Part shown: piece after piece, positions 26,958 to 34,510 of the stretch
Numbering within the stretch: the first letter of the stretch is position 1
Layout: every line of letters begins with the position of its first letter
Assembly (NCBI GenBank): GCA_025736915.1
Contig: CP107049.1
Location: 1,612,001-1,676,000 of the forward strand
DNA length: 64,000 nt
Source: Acinetobacter nosocomialis
Lineage (GTDB): Bacteria; Pseudomonadota; Gammaproteobacteria; Pseudomonadales; Moraxellaceae
Direction of reading: 5' to 3'
Notes under the pieces: model-generated
The model's input: only the letters and a program-made list of their open reading frames with translations
Database searches by the model: none
What the model was told of the DNA's origin: nothing
Position numbers and translations under genes: made by a program

Positions 26958-27152
26958 ATGTACGTTTGCTTGTGTCGTGGCATTACCGATCAGGATATTA
27001 AAGACGCTATTGAAAATGGCGCTGAAAGCTATCGTGAAATTCGCGATTTGCTTGATCTCGGTACTTGCTGTGGACGCTGTGCACCAGAAGCACGTGCTAT
27101 TATTAGTGAAGAATTAGCAGAAATTGCTGCACGCATTTCTGTAGCTGCATAA
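26958..27152 (+). CDS. bfd: Bacterioferritin-associated ferredoxin
   Basis: A 64-residue [2Fe-2S] protein. Starts MYVCLCRGITDQDI and has the second cysteine pair in GTCCGRCAPEAR, giving the C-x-C ... C-x2-C ligand set of the BFD fold. In Pseudomonas, Bfd docks on bacterioferritin over the heme and passes electrons inward to reduce and release stored iron. ATG 26958 follows a GGGGAT sequence. A Fur-like site upstream and bfr downstream support induction when iron is low. A strong terminator separates it from bfr, so the two can be controlled separately. Confidence 0.93.
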   Translation: MYVCLCRGITDQDIKDAIENGAESYREIRDLLDLGTCCGRCAPEARAIISEELAEIAARISVAA

Positions 27153-27190
27153 TAAAAATTAGTATTTAACAGTAAATTATTGACTCCTCC

Positions 27191-27239
27191 ACCGCTTTTT
27201 GCGGAACGTTAATTGTTCCTCATTCAAGCGGTTTTTTTT
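27191..27239 (+). terminator. bfd terminator
   Basis: ACCGCTT/AAGCGGT outer arms, inner GGAAC/GTTCC arms, followed by eight T residues. Confidence 0.85.
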
Positions 27240-27353
27240 GGAAGGAAATTCACCTTTACCAATATTGTGTTGTTTTTGATTGCGATTTTCATTTGCTGTT
27301 CTATAAATTACTCGCCATATCCATGATTGTTCACTAAAATGAATTCATAGATT

Positions 27354-27372
27354 GCCTTAAGTGAATTAAGGC
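27354..27372. promoter_or_regulatory. Inverted repeat upstream of bfr
   Basis: Perfect 7-bp arms GCCTTAA/TTAAGGC around GTGAA, ending 24 bp before the bfr start codon. It is either an operator over the promoter or a hairpin in the leader; the data do not distinguish these. Confidence 0.45.
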
Positions 27373-27396
27373 AGAAATTGTTTTGGAGTAGCTACA

Positions 27397-27861
27397 ATGA
27401 AAGGCAATCGTGATGTGATTAATCAGCTTAACCAAGTGCTGTATCATCATTTAACTGCAATTAACCAATACTTTTTACACTCTCGCATGTTTAATGACTG
27501 GGGAATTGAACAACTCGGTTCCGCTGAATATAAAGAATCAATTCGTCAAATGAAGCATGCAGATAAAATTATTGAACGTATCTTATTTTTAGAAGGACTT
27601 CCGAATCTTCAACATCTAGGTAAATTGTATATTGGTCAGCATACAGAAGAAGTTCTGCAATGTGATATTCGCAAAGTGAAAGAAAACATTGAAGCTATTC
27701 AAAAAGCAGTTGCATTAGCTGAAACAGAACAAGACTATGTAACACGTGATTTGGTACAAGAAATTTTAGAAAAAGAAGAAGAATATTGGGATTGGTTAGA
27801 TACTCAAATTGACCTTATCGGTAGCGTTGGTATCGAAAACTATATCCAGAGCCAAATGTAA
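27397..27861 (+). CDS. bfr: Bacterioferritin subunit, heme-ligand type with defective ferroxidase site
   Basis: A 154-residue ferritin-like subunit clearly homologous to Bfr throughout (AINQYFLHSRMF, KHADKIIERILFLEGLPNLQ). Counting against E. coli Bfr, heme ligand Met52 is kept. Of the six ferroxidase ligands, only His54 and Glu127 remain: Glu18 is His, Glu51 is Gln, Glu94 is Val and His130 is Tyr. The subunit should bind heme between dimers and accept electrons from Bfd but not oxidise iron well alone. Such split roles are known in heteropolymeric bacterioferritins of Pseudomonas putida and Neisseria, so a second, ferroxidase-competent subunit is expected elsewhere. A 7-bp inverted repeat precedes the start. 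Confidence 0.92.
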   Translation: MKGNRDVINQLNQVLYHHLTAINQYFLHSRMFNDWGIEQLGSAEYKESIRQMKHADKIIERILFLEGLPNLQHLGKLYIGQHTEEVLQCDIRKVKENIEAIQKAVALAETEQDYVTRDLVQEILEKEEEYWDWLDTQIDLIGSVGIENYIQSQM

Positions 27862-27870
27862 TCTTTCATA

Positions 27871-27905
27871 AAAAAATCCCCTTGAAAACAAGGGGATTTT
27901 TTTAT
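27871..27905. terminator. Bidirectional terminator between bfr and pglL-like gene
   Basis: AAATCCCCTTG and CAAGGGGATTT arms with A and T runs on both sides; its right part overlaps the last codons of the convergent glycosyltransferase gene. Confidence 0.9.
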
Positions 27906-29530
27906 TTATCTTTTAGTAATTGCGTCAGTGTTATTTGCTGTCCATAAAGGTGCTGCGAAATAAATATTTGTTGCTCTGCTTGATCTACTTTTCCATTATA
28001 AGCAAGTAACTGAGCATATTTACGCAAATTATAAGGGGTTGCTTTGTTCTTCACAAAATTTCCCCATTGAACTAATTCTGCTTCAGATAAAGTTACATTA
28101 GGATTAAGTGCAATCCATTTTAAACGCTGCTCAAATTGGGTTAGTACAAAAATCTGGTCACTTCCCATGAGCTCAGCATTTGGCTGCTTATTTTTAAATA
28201 GTAAATTACTATTCATGACATAAACATTGTAGTCGCGCCAAATTGCGATCATAAGTATTAAGCTGACGCCCCATATTAAACGCAGAAGTTGTTTACTTAG
28301 TACAAAGCCTTTCAGTATAGGAGTCTGTGCTTGAATTACACCCAATAAAAAGCCACAAGTCAGCAAGAAATAAGCATAACGCTGCGGAAACTCCAACATG
28401 GCGTGAATAAGCACAGTACAGACCATCATCACTGCGATAATCGAGATTGTTTCTTTTGCTTGTTGATTTAGCCAAAATAACCAACATGTAAAGTAAGCAA
28501 TAATCACTGTACCAAGTGGAATACCATTCCAAATAATAAGATCTAGCAACACATTATGAGCGCTGGTCGTCCACTCCGTCGTTGGAAAAAGAGCATAAGC
28601 AGACATTTGAGCAACACTGGTTTGATTCCACCCATATCCCAACCAAGGATGTTGCTGTACAGCGATTAACATTTGCGTCCAAATATTAAAACGCAGATAA
28701 CCCGAGCTTGCCCGTTCAGCCAAGCTACTCGCCTGAGTTATATCTGTATGTGACCATGCCTCAATTAAGCTTGTAAGGAATGGTAAAACTAAGCCCGCCA
28801 TGAGGAAAAAGCCAGCACACCATAATAAGCCTTGAAACACCCCAAAACGCTTAGGTTTATTAAATTGCTTAATAGCCCAATAAATGAGTAAAAATGGAAA
28901 AACAACCCAAGAGGTTCGCGATTGGCTAAGGACAACTGCAAATAAAATAGTTAGCGCTGATGGCAAGAGCAACCAAACCGATGCTTTGTTCTTTTCATAT
29001 AAATATAAGCATCCTAATAATCCCATTATGAGAAAGGTTGCCATATTATTCGGTTGCCCAAAGTTACCGTACGGACGGTTACCAATTAAATGCAACATAT
29101 GAGCAAAATGTGTATCAATATTTAACCACTGACAAACTGCAATAAGACTAGTTGCAACCGAGACAATAACAGTAAGTAAACTAAACCCTGTAAAAATTTG
29201 GTCTCGCTGCTGTTGATCTAATGACAGGTTATAGCCAGCCACAACCATAAACCAAAAGCCTAACAAGTAAAGTGAACTTAACAAAGCTGTACTAAAATCG
29301 AAAATTAGACTAAAAGCCCACTGCACCACTGGAATTAAAATAAATGGCAATAGTAATAATTGTGCCCGTGGAATTTTTATATTTTGATAAAAAAGTGCAG
29401 CTAAGACACTTAGACCTGCCGCAAAGGTACTCATTTCGCTAGAAAACATCACCCAAGGGTTATAGTGAAATGGTGATAACCACGCAAAACCTAACAGGAT
29501 TGCTGCGAGGAACAGAAAGAATACTTGCAT
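27902..29530 (-). CDS. pglL: PglL/TfpO-type pilin O-oligosaccharyltransferase (Wzy_C family)
   Basis: A 542-residue membrane protein with roughly a dozen hydrophobic helices and a soluble C-terminal part. The PglL-type motif is seen in NRPYGNFGQPNNMATFL, followed by the Wzy_C periplasmic loop with HPWLGYGWNQTS and SAHNVLLDLIIWNG. Such enzymes transfer a lipid-linked glycan to serine in the periplasm. It is the third gene behind the major pilin and pilin accessory gene, so the pilin is the probable acceptor, as for PglL-ComP in A. baylyi. The pilin here ends in KN, not the C-terminal serine that TfpO uses, so an internal site is expected. Confidence 0.88.
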   Translation of the reverse strand: MQVFFLFLAAILLGFAWLSPFHYNPWVMFSSEMSTFAAGLSVLAALFYQNIKIPRAQLLLLPFILIPVVQWAFSLIFDFSTALLSSLYLLGFWFMVVAGYNLSLDQQQRDQIFTGFSLLTVIVSVATSLIAVCQWLNIDTHFAHMLHLIGNRPYGNFGQPNNMATFLIMGLLGCLYLYEKNKASVWLLLPSALTILFAVVLSQSRTSWVVFPFLLIYWAIKQFNKPKRFGVFQGLLWCAGFFLMAGLVLPFLTSLIEAWSHTDITQASSLAERASSGYLRFNIWTQMLIAVQQHPWLGYGWNQTSVAQMSAYALFPTTEWTTSAHNVLLDLIIWNGIPLGTVIIAYFTCWLFWLNQQAKETISIIAVMMVCTVLIHAMLEFPQRYAYFLLTCGFLLGVIQAQTPILKGFVLSKQLLRLIWGVSLILMIAIWRDYNVYVMNSNLLFKNKQPNAELMGSDQIFVLTQFEQRLKWIALNPNVTLSEAELVQWGNFVKNKATPYNLRKYAQLLAYNGKVDQAEQQIFISQHLYGQQITLTQLLKDK

Positions 29531-29580
29531 AGTGACAGGTTATAGGTCAAAAACTTGAGAAGGATTATACATGGAAGAAA

Positions 29581-29615
29581 GTGAGAAGAATTAGCTTGTA
29601 TATGTATCTTCTCAC
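29581..29615 (-). terminator. Hairpin after the TfpX/TfpZ-like gene
   Basis: GTGAGAAGA/TCTTCTCAC 9-bp arms with a 17-nt loop, starting 14 bp past the stop on the minus strand and followed by a modest T-rich stretch (TTTCTTCC). Partial terminator or mRNA-stabilising hairpin. Confidence 0.5.
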
Positions 29616-29628
29616 AAGAGATGCTAAC

Positions 29629-30339
29629 TTATTTCCATGGTCTCAAGTCTACAATTTTAACCACTTGAGCTGAGTTTTTATCCATTAAAACAACCATATC
29701 TACAGCATTGGCTTTTAAAGGAACCCATGCATTCGCTTCTGGATATTTTCTTAAAATATTTTTTACTTGTTGTTTAGAGTTAAATTTTTCAAGTATTTCT
29801 AGACCTTGTAAATGTTGTAAGAGTTGTGGTTTTATTTGACTTAATTTTTTATAGTTTTTGGGATCTTGTGCTAAAGCTATTCCACTGAATAACTCTTGGA
29901 ACATTTCTTTTTGCTTTAATTGAGGAACATTAGAATATTGGATACCAACAAATTTTGGGCCTAAAAATGAAGATTGATATGATTTAGAAACCACTTCATT
30001 ATCACGTATTAATTCAAATTGATCGACACTGTATACTACCCATACAGGTCTGCCTTTAAATACATGATAACAGCCAAAAAGAAACGCACTAATTTGAAAA
30101 ATGCAAATAATAGCCAAATCAAACTTTAGAGTTTTCTTACCTTCTTTATAAATAAACAAACCTAAAAAGGGCCCAACAATAACATCGACTAAAATTAGTA
30201 AAAATAATATATGTTCCAATCCAGTTGCTTTATGCAAAGGAGCGGGATACCACATAAGAAAAATACAACAAAGCAATAAACTAATGACTATAAGTGAAAA
30301 AGTTATATGTACTATAAAGAACTTAATACGTTTACTCAT
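29629..30339 (-). CDS. TfpX/TfpZ-family type IV pilin accessory protein
   Basis: A 236-residue inner-membrane protein. Helix 1 spans residues 8-31 and ends at the MWYP motif, followed by LHKATG, then helices with VDVIVGPFLGLFIY and LKFDLAIICIFQISAFLFG, and a periplasmic C-terminal domain opening at GRPVWVVYSVDQFELI. This layout is that of the TfpX/TfpZ accessory proteins encoded next to certain pilin alleles in Pseudomonas and relatives, where they affect assembly or surface display of that pilin. It sits between the pilin and glycosyltransferase genes, behind a terminator that should keep it expressed far below the pilin. Confidence 0.85.
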   Translation of the reverse strand: MSKRIKFFIVHITFSLIVISLLLCCIFLMWYPAPLHKATGLEHILFLLILVDVIVGPFLGLFIYKEGKKTLKFDLAIICIFQISAFLFGCYHVFKGRPVWVVYSVDQFELIRDNEVVSKSYQSSFLGPKFVGIQYSNVPQLKQKEMFQELFSGIALAQDPKNYKKLSQIKPQLLQHLQGLEILEKFNSKQQVKNILRKYPEANAWVPLKANAVDMVVLMDKNSAQVVKIVDLRPWK

Positions 30340-30352
30340 ATGTAATCCAAAT

Positions 30353-30380
30353 AAAAAGCTGGAATAAATCCAGCTTTTTA
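30353..30380. terminator. Major pilin terminator (partial read-through expected)
   Basis: AAAAAGCTGGA/TCCAGCTTTTT stem 15 bp past the pilin stop, functional on both strands. The downstream accessory and glycosyltransferase genes lack an obvious promoter of their own in the 55-bp gap, so read-through is likely. Confidence 0.8.
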
Positions 30381-30394
30381 CTTTAAAAAATTAA

Positions 30395-30901
30395 TTAGTT
30401 TTTACAAGAACCTGGAAGGTATTTAGCATCAATACTTGTAATATTTGTGGCTGCAGCTAAAGTAACACCATCTGGTTTTGCAGCATTACCACAAACCCAA
30501 GTAACGTTTTTAGCTGTATCTGTACCAGGAATAAGAGACAATACTTTAGCTGCTAAAGCACTAGAGTTCGCTTTATTTCCGTAAGTAATATTAACACCAC
30601 CGTTAGCTACATCAATTTGTGATACATAATTACCTTTATAATCTGTATTTGTTCCACCATCACAGTCTTTAGTCGCATTTTTACCACAAACCGCTGCTTT
30701 AATATCAGTAGGCCATGAACCAACATCTGTATAATAGTCATTTACTGCAGTTTTAACACCGCCTGCCATGTTAAGACCTTCAGTCACTTGTGAGCGAACT
30801 GTATAATCCTGATAAGCTGGAATCGCGATCGCTGCCAAAATACCAATAATCGCAACCACGATCATAAGTTCAATTAATGTAAAACCTTTTTGTGCATTCA
30901 T
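30395..30901 (-). CDS. pilA: Major type IV pilin (PilA/ComP)
   Basis: A 168-residue prepilin: leader MNAQKG, then FTLIELMIVVAIIGILAAIAIPAYQDYTVRSQV, the archetypal type IVa N-terminus with Glu5. The globular domain has two cysteine pairs: one in the alpha-beta loop (AVCGKNATKDC) and one closing the C-terminal D-loop (WVCGN ... GSCKN). It ends in Asn rather than the C-terminal Ser found in TfpO-glycosylated pilins. Pilin alleles of this locus vary between strains and travel with matching accessory genes; this allele goes with a TfpX/TfpZ-type protein and a PglL-like enzyme. A sigma-54 promoter lies 63 bp upstream, consistent with PilS/PilR control. Confidence 0.93.
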   Translation of the reverse strand: MNAQKGFTLIELMIVVAIIGILAAIAIPAYQDYTVRSQVTEGLNMAGGVKTAVNDYYTDVGSWPTDIKAAVCGKNATKDCDGGTNTDYKGNYVSQIDVANGGVNITYGNKANSSALAAKVLSLIPGTDTAKNVTWVCGNAAKPDGVTLAAATNITSIDAKYLPGSCKN

Positions 30902-30963
30902 AGCCTTTTCCCCAAAGATTGTATGTATGTTTTTATATAAGCTTTTTCAGCTATCAACTATAT

Positions 30964-30979
30964 TGCAGCAACCATGCCA
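30964..30979 (-). promoter_or_regulatory. Sigma-54 (-24/-12) promoter of the pilin gene
   Basis: On the minus strand TGGCATG-gttg-CTGCA matches TGGCACR-N4-TTGCW with two differences and correct GG/GC spacing. The predicted start site is about 50 nt before the pilin ATG. Pilin genes in Pseudomonas-type systems depend on RpoN and PilR. Confidence 0.75.
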
Positions 30980-31053
30980 ACTTTTATTTTAATTTAAAAA
31001 CAACAAGTTATGATTTATAACAATTAAACCCAAGAGTATATTAGGCAAATAAC

Positions 31054-31068
31054 TGACAAAAATTGTCA
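31054..31068. promoter_or_regulatory. TGACAA-aaa-TTGTCA motif, candidate PilR site
   Basis: Inverted TGTC half-sites centred about 110 bp upstream of the predicted pilin transcription start. P. aeruginosa PilR binds clustered TGTC-containing sites at a similar distance. Confidence 0.5.
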
Positions 31069-31174
31069 CTCCAATTTTATTAGTAATGAATCACTAATAA
31101 AAATCTCTTAGCAACCCACTTCTTTTTTTTATTCTTTAATGTGATAAAAATCTCTTTAAAAGCAGATAAATAGA

Positions 31175-31189
31175 TGACATTTTTTGTCA
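31175..31189. promoter_or_regulatory. TGACA-ttttt-TGTCA motif, second candidate PilR site
   Basis: Same half-sites and overall length (15 bp) as the motif at 31054-31068, about 121 bp further upstream. Confidence 0.4.
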
Positions 31190-31241
31190 GTCGACATACT
31201 AAGCATTAATTTAAAAAACAGCTAATCATAGAGCAAATAAC

Positions 31242-31802
31242 TTAATTAATAATGATAGGCGCATTCCCTAATTCATTATTTTGATCTCGCATATTCTCAT
31301 CGTAAAAGCGTGACATCACATCGCCAATTTGCTGAACCCCAATCACTACAGCATGTAAATACTGTTTTTGTTTAAGCTGCTGCACAATAGACTCGCAAAT
31401 CTGTTGCCACACCTGATCAGTCGTCGCGCTTCTAATACCACGGTCAAATATAATTTCTACTGTGCGTTCACATAAATTTAAATAGAGCAGCACACCGCTA
31501 TTAAGCTCAGTATCCCAAACCCCAAGTTCTGCAAATAATTGTTGTGCCCTTAAGCGCGTATTTTGCCTATACGCTTGTGAACAAGGAATATGTCCTTCTA
31601 TAACGACCTGTATTTCACCAACATGGCCAAGTTCTGCTTGTTGAACAGCTTCAGCAATCGCTTGTTTATGTTTTTTATTGAAATAACGGCTACTAGCAGG
31701 AAAATAACAAAGATGCTTAAACCAACGTTTTAGGCTTGGCTCTACAGATTCCTCAATTTTGGGCTGAGTAATAATTTGTGTTGTTTCTGATGTTGTTACC
31801 AT
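31242..31802 (-). CDS. TPM-domain protein (second, cytosolic-type)
   Basis: A 186-residue TPM (TLP18.3/Psb32/MOLO-1) domain protein without a signal peptide. Recognisable TPM elements include AIAEAVQQAELGHVGEIQVVIEG, LRAQQLFAELGVWDTELNSGVLLYLNLCERTVEIIFDRGI and WQQICESIVQQLKQ. TPM domains are linked to phosphatase or membrane-protein quality roles, but the function in bacteria is not settled. Its ATG overlaps the stop codon of the preceding Gly-rich TPM gene (TCATGGTAA), so the two are translationally coupled, forming LemA-TPM-TPM. Confidence 0.8.
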   Translation of the reverse strand: MVTTSETTQIITQPKIEESVEPSLKRWFKHLCYFPASSRYFNKKHKQAIAEAVQQAELGHVGEIQVVIEGHIPCSQAYRQNTRLRAQQLFAELGVWDTELNSGVLLYLNLCERTVEIIFDRGIRSATTDQVWQQICESIVQQLKQKQYLHAVVIGVQQIGDVMSRFYDENMRDQNNELGNAPIIIN

Positions 31803-32878
31803 GAGCCTGAAGCACCTCCACCACCAAAACGACCTCCACCACCACCATAGCCTCCGCCGCCACCACCGAAGCCTCCTCCACGGCCACCGCCGCCAGAACC
31901 ACTCAGAATGGCCTGTAAAATAAGTTGGGCAATAGAAGTAATGAGTAAAAAGAAGATTCCAAAACCAAGTAATAAGCTAGTCACTAGACCTGCGCCATTT
32001 ACAAAACCTGCTACAGCAGCAGCAACACCAGCAGTAGATGCGCTAAGAGGTCGTCCGACAATAAATGAACCCACAATTCCAGCAACAAGAATAAATAAAG
32101 CCATTGTCAGGGTTGTCTGCTTAGCTTGTTGCTCTTCCGCAGCTTGATGTTGGCGTTCTTTTAAATCTTGAGCAGCTTGCTGAGCAACTTCCGGATCTAA
32201 ATTTAAAATTCTTCCGATTTCATCAACACCAGCGTTTAAGCCTTGTGCATATTGGGCTTGTTTAAAATAAGGTGTAATTTGATTTCGAATAATTCGGCTT
32301 ACCACAATATCAGGCAATACGCCTTCTAAACCATATCCAGTTAAAATTTGTATGCGGCGATCATTTACCGCAACTGCAATGAGTAATCCATTATCTCGTT
32401 TACTCGAACCAAGTTGCCATTTTTCGCCGACACGTAAAGCGTAATCAAAAATATCTTCTTGGCCCGTAGTCGGTACAATTACAATACCTATTTGTGCCTT
32501 ACCTTGCTGGTATAAATTTAAAATTTTCTGATTAAGTTGCTGCTTTTCAGCTTCACTTAAAATATTAGCTTGATCAATGACAGGCTGATTTAATGTAGGT
32601 AAACCACGAATTGATTCACCATCAGCCATATCATTCGCAACCTGAGCTTGAGGCGCGGCACTTGAAGCAGCCTGCTCATTTACTTTAGGCTTCAATGCTT
32701 GAGCTTGCTGCTGTTGAATAATTTTACCTGCCACCACCGTGTCAGTTTCATCTGTAGCAGTGGCAATATTATTCTCACTCCAAGCCGCACTCTGAAACAG
32801 AACACTACAGCAAAGCACCATTAAGGTAATAACGAATACCTTAATTTGCTTAGACTGAAGCAATATAGTATTTCTCAT
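31796..32878 (-). CDS. YgcG-family TPM-domain membrane protein with Gly-rich tail
   Basis: A 360-residue protein: N-terminal hydrophobic signal (about 13-32), a low-complexity linker, a TPM domain from about residue 95 (NQPVIDQANILSEAEKQQLNQKI ... IGIVIVPTTGQEDIFDYALRVGEKWQLGSSKRDNGLLIAVAVNDRRIQI), two or three transmembrane helices at 245-325, and a tail almost purely of Gly with Arg, Phe and Tyr ending GGGGASGSW. This layout is standard for proteins encoded beside LemA. The biochemical role is unknown; envelope or phospholipid-stress functions have been suggested for the family. Confidence 0.85.
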   Translation of the reverse strand: MRNTILLQSKQIKVFVITLMVLCCSVLFQSAAWSENNIATATDETDTVVAGKIIQQQQAQALKPKVNEQAASSAAPQAQVANDMADGESIRGLPTLNQPVIDQANILSEAEKQQLNQKILNLYQQGKAQIGIVIVPTTGQEDIFDYALRVGEKWQLGSSKRDNGLLIAVAVNDRRIQILTGYGLEGVLPDIVVSRIIRNQITPYFKQAQYAQGLNAGVDEIGRILNLDPEVAQQAAQDLKERQHQAAEEQQAKQTTLTMALFILVAGIVGSFIVGRPLSASTAGVAAAVAGFVNGAGLVTSLLLGFGIFFLLITSIAQLILQAILSGSGGGGRGGGFGGGGGGYGGGGGRFGGGGASGSW

Positions 32879-32899
32879 GCGGCACTTCCTTGATTTAAA

Positions 32900-33490
32900 T
32901 TAATCAAAAGAAACTTTTGGAGCCTGTTGAGCCGATGCTTCCGCAGAGAAATTAGCTTTAGGATGCATACCAATCACTTTTGCTGTTACGGCTTGCGGGA
33001 ACTGACGGACATAAGCGTTATAGTCCTGAACAGTTGTAATATAACGATTACGTGCCACAGCAATTCGGTTTTCTGTACCCTCAAGCTGAACCTGTAATTC
33101 TTGGAATTGGGTATTGGCTTTTAAGTCTGGGTAATTTTCTGAAACAGCAATAAGTCGAGATAACGCACCTGTTAACTGGCTTTGTGCTTGTTGATATTTT
33201 TCAAGTAATGCTGGGTCTTCTAATACTTCTTTATCGACCTTCAAGCCTGCAACATTTGCACGTGCCTGAGTAACTTCTGTTAATACTTGCTCTTCATGCT
33301 TAGCATAGCCTTTAACTACGTTTACAAGGTTTGGTACCAAATCTGATCGACGTTGATATTGGTTCTGTACCTCAGACCAAGCCGCTGTTACAGCCTCATC
33401 TTTGACCTGTAAAGTATTATAGCCACAGCCAGAAAATAGTAAGGTGCTTGCAAGTGTTGTCGCGATTACAAGTTGTTTAAACGTTTTCAT
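32900..33490 (-). CDS. lemA: LemA-family lipoprotein
   Basis: A 196-residue LemA protein. The signal MKTFKQLVIATTLASTLLFSGC has a lipobox with lipidated Cys22, then the family core NTLQVKDEAVTAAWSEVQNQYQRRSDLVPNLVNVVKGYAKHEEQVLTEVTQAR, a long helical bundle, and the VAVARNRYI-type segment near the end. ATG 33490 is used; a GTG two codons upstream (33496) is also well placed behind GAGGAT and would only add two residues. It begins the LemA-TPM-TPM operon. Confidence 0.88.
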   Translation of the reverse strand: MKTFKQLVIATTLASTLLFSGCGYNTLQVKDEAVTAAWSEVQNQYQRRSDLVPNLVNVVKGYAKHEEQVLTEVTQARANVAGLKVDKEVLEDPALLEKYQQAQSQLTGALSRLIAVSENYPDLKANTQFQELQVQLEGTENRIAVARNRYITTVQDYNAYVRQFPQAVTAKVIGMHPKANFSAEASAQQAPKVSFD

Positions 33491-33590
33491 CGTCACTTTA
33501 TCCTCAAGTTTTTCTTTATATTTTTAACCTCTTGTCTCGATTGTATGATGAATTTGGCATTATTGTGTTGCTTTTATTTTATAGATTTAA

Positions 33591-33620
33591 AAAAAACCGG
33601 ATCTTTAAATCCGGTTTTTA
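33591..33620. terminator. Terminator after the diiron hydrolase-like gene
   Basis: AAAAACCGGAT/ATCCGGTTTTT arms, starting 3 bp past the stop codon of the hydrolase-like gene; symmetrical enough to act on both strands. Confidence 0.85.
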
Positions 33621-33622
33621 TT

Positions 33623-34510
33623 CTAGCTTGGTCTTAACCTTGTTTCCTTTTGGAAACTTGTCATTTGGTATTCATCGGCCAAATCGCTTTTCCAGTAATC
33701 GACCATATGTCCATAATCTGTTTGACTCGGATGAAAGTCCTTTTTGTAATAAGCAAAGTATTCTGGTGTCAGTTGTATAATCATTTTAACAAGCAAATAC
33801 ACACCAAAAATATTTCCTCCCATTTTAGGCAAGCTTTTCCATTTATCTTGCCAAAATAATCGCGTTGTACCATAGAAAGCAAGACTCGCAAATCCTGTAG
33901 TGACACTACGCATTAATAATCTGCGAATACGGTCATCGCCATAGACATGTTGATAGACATCAAATGCAACTGAACGATGTTCAATTTCCTCAATAGCGTG
34001 CCAGACCCAAAGCTTTAACGCATCTTGATCCAAAGTTTTTAATAATTCAGGATGCTGTAAAATATATCCTCCAAGCAAAGCCGTAAAATGCTCAAATGCA
34101 CATGTCAGTGCCAGCTGTAGCTTAGGTGGAATTGTCCTTAAGTATTTATCACGTTCATTTAACCACGCTTGGAAACGGTCCAAATTATAGTCATCACGGC
34201 GCCAAGCCTCATTAAACTCACCATGCGCTTTTGAGTGCATCGCTTCTTGCCCAATAAAAGCTGCAATTTGTGCCTGTAGTTGAGGGTCGGAAACTTTGTC
34301 GCGTACATTGCGCACACTATTTACAAAAAACTGTTCTCCGACTGGAAATGTTGAAGAGAGTGCAGTTAAAAAATGGGACATTAAAGGCGAATTTGCAAAA
34401 TAATAGCGCTTAATTGCTTGAGGATTAAACTCAAGCCGACGCACCGTAATACCCAACGCTTTTCGACGATTTAAATATGATTTTTCTGCCGTCATACCTG
34501 CGATGTTCAT
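33623..34510 (-). CDS. Predicted metal-dependent hydrolase (COG3687/PF10118 family)
   Basis: A 295-residue protein of the family annotated as predicted metal-dependent hydrolases. The all-helical chain carries ferritin-like metal-ligand pairs: GEQFFVNSVR, IGQEAMHSKAHGEF (ExxxH), FEHFTALLGGY and AIEEIEHRSVAFDVY (EExxH). Together these suggest a diiron oxygenase-like site rather than a classical hydrolase; the substrate is unknown. Two hydrophobic stretches sit in the C-terminal third. ATG 34510 (AGGT about 8 nt upstream) is chosen over a GTG three codons earlier. Confidence 0.8.
   Translation of the reverse strand: MNIAGMTAEKSYLNRRKALGITVRRLEFNPQAIKRYYFANSPLMSHFLTALSSTFPVGEQFFVNSVRNVRDKVSDPQLQAQIAAFIGQEAMHSKAHGEFNEAWRRDDYNLDRFQAWLNERDKYLRTIPPKLQLALTCAFEHFTALLGGYILQHPELLKTLDQDALKLWVWHAIEEIEHRSVAFDVYQHVYGDDRIRRLLMRSVTTGFASLAFYGTTRLFWQDKWKSLPKMGGNIFGVYLLVKMIIQLTPEYFAYYKKDFHPSQTDYGHMVDYWKSDLADEYQMTSFQKETRLRPS

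Larger units (their letters stand above)
30902..31241. promoter_or_regulatory. Upstream region of the major pilin gene
   Basis: 340 bp without a gene. It contains the sigma-54 promoter, two TGACA/TGTCA inverted motifs (31054-31068 and 31175-31189) and a 10-bp AT-rich inverted repeat TTTTATTAGT/ACTAATAAAA at 31075-31102 whose role is unclear. Confidence 0.65.
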
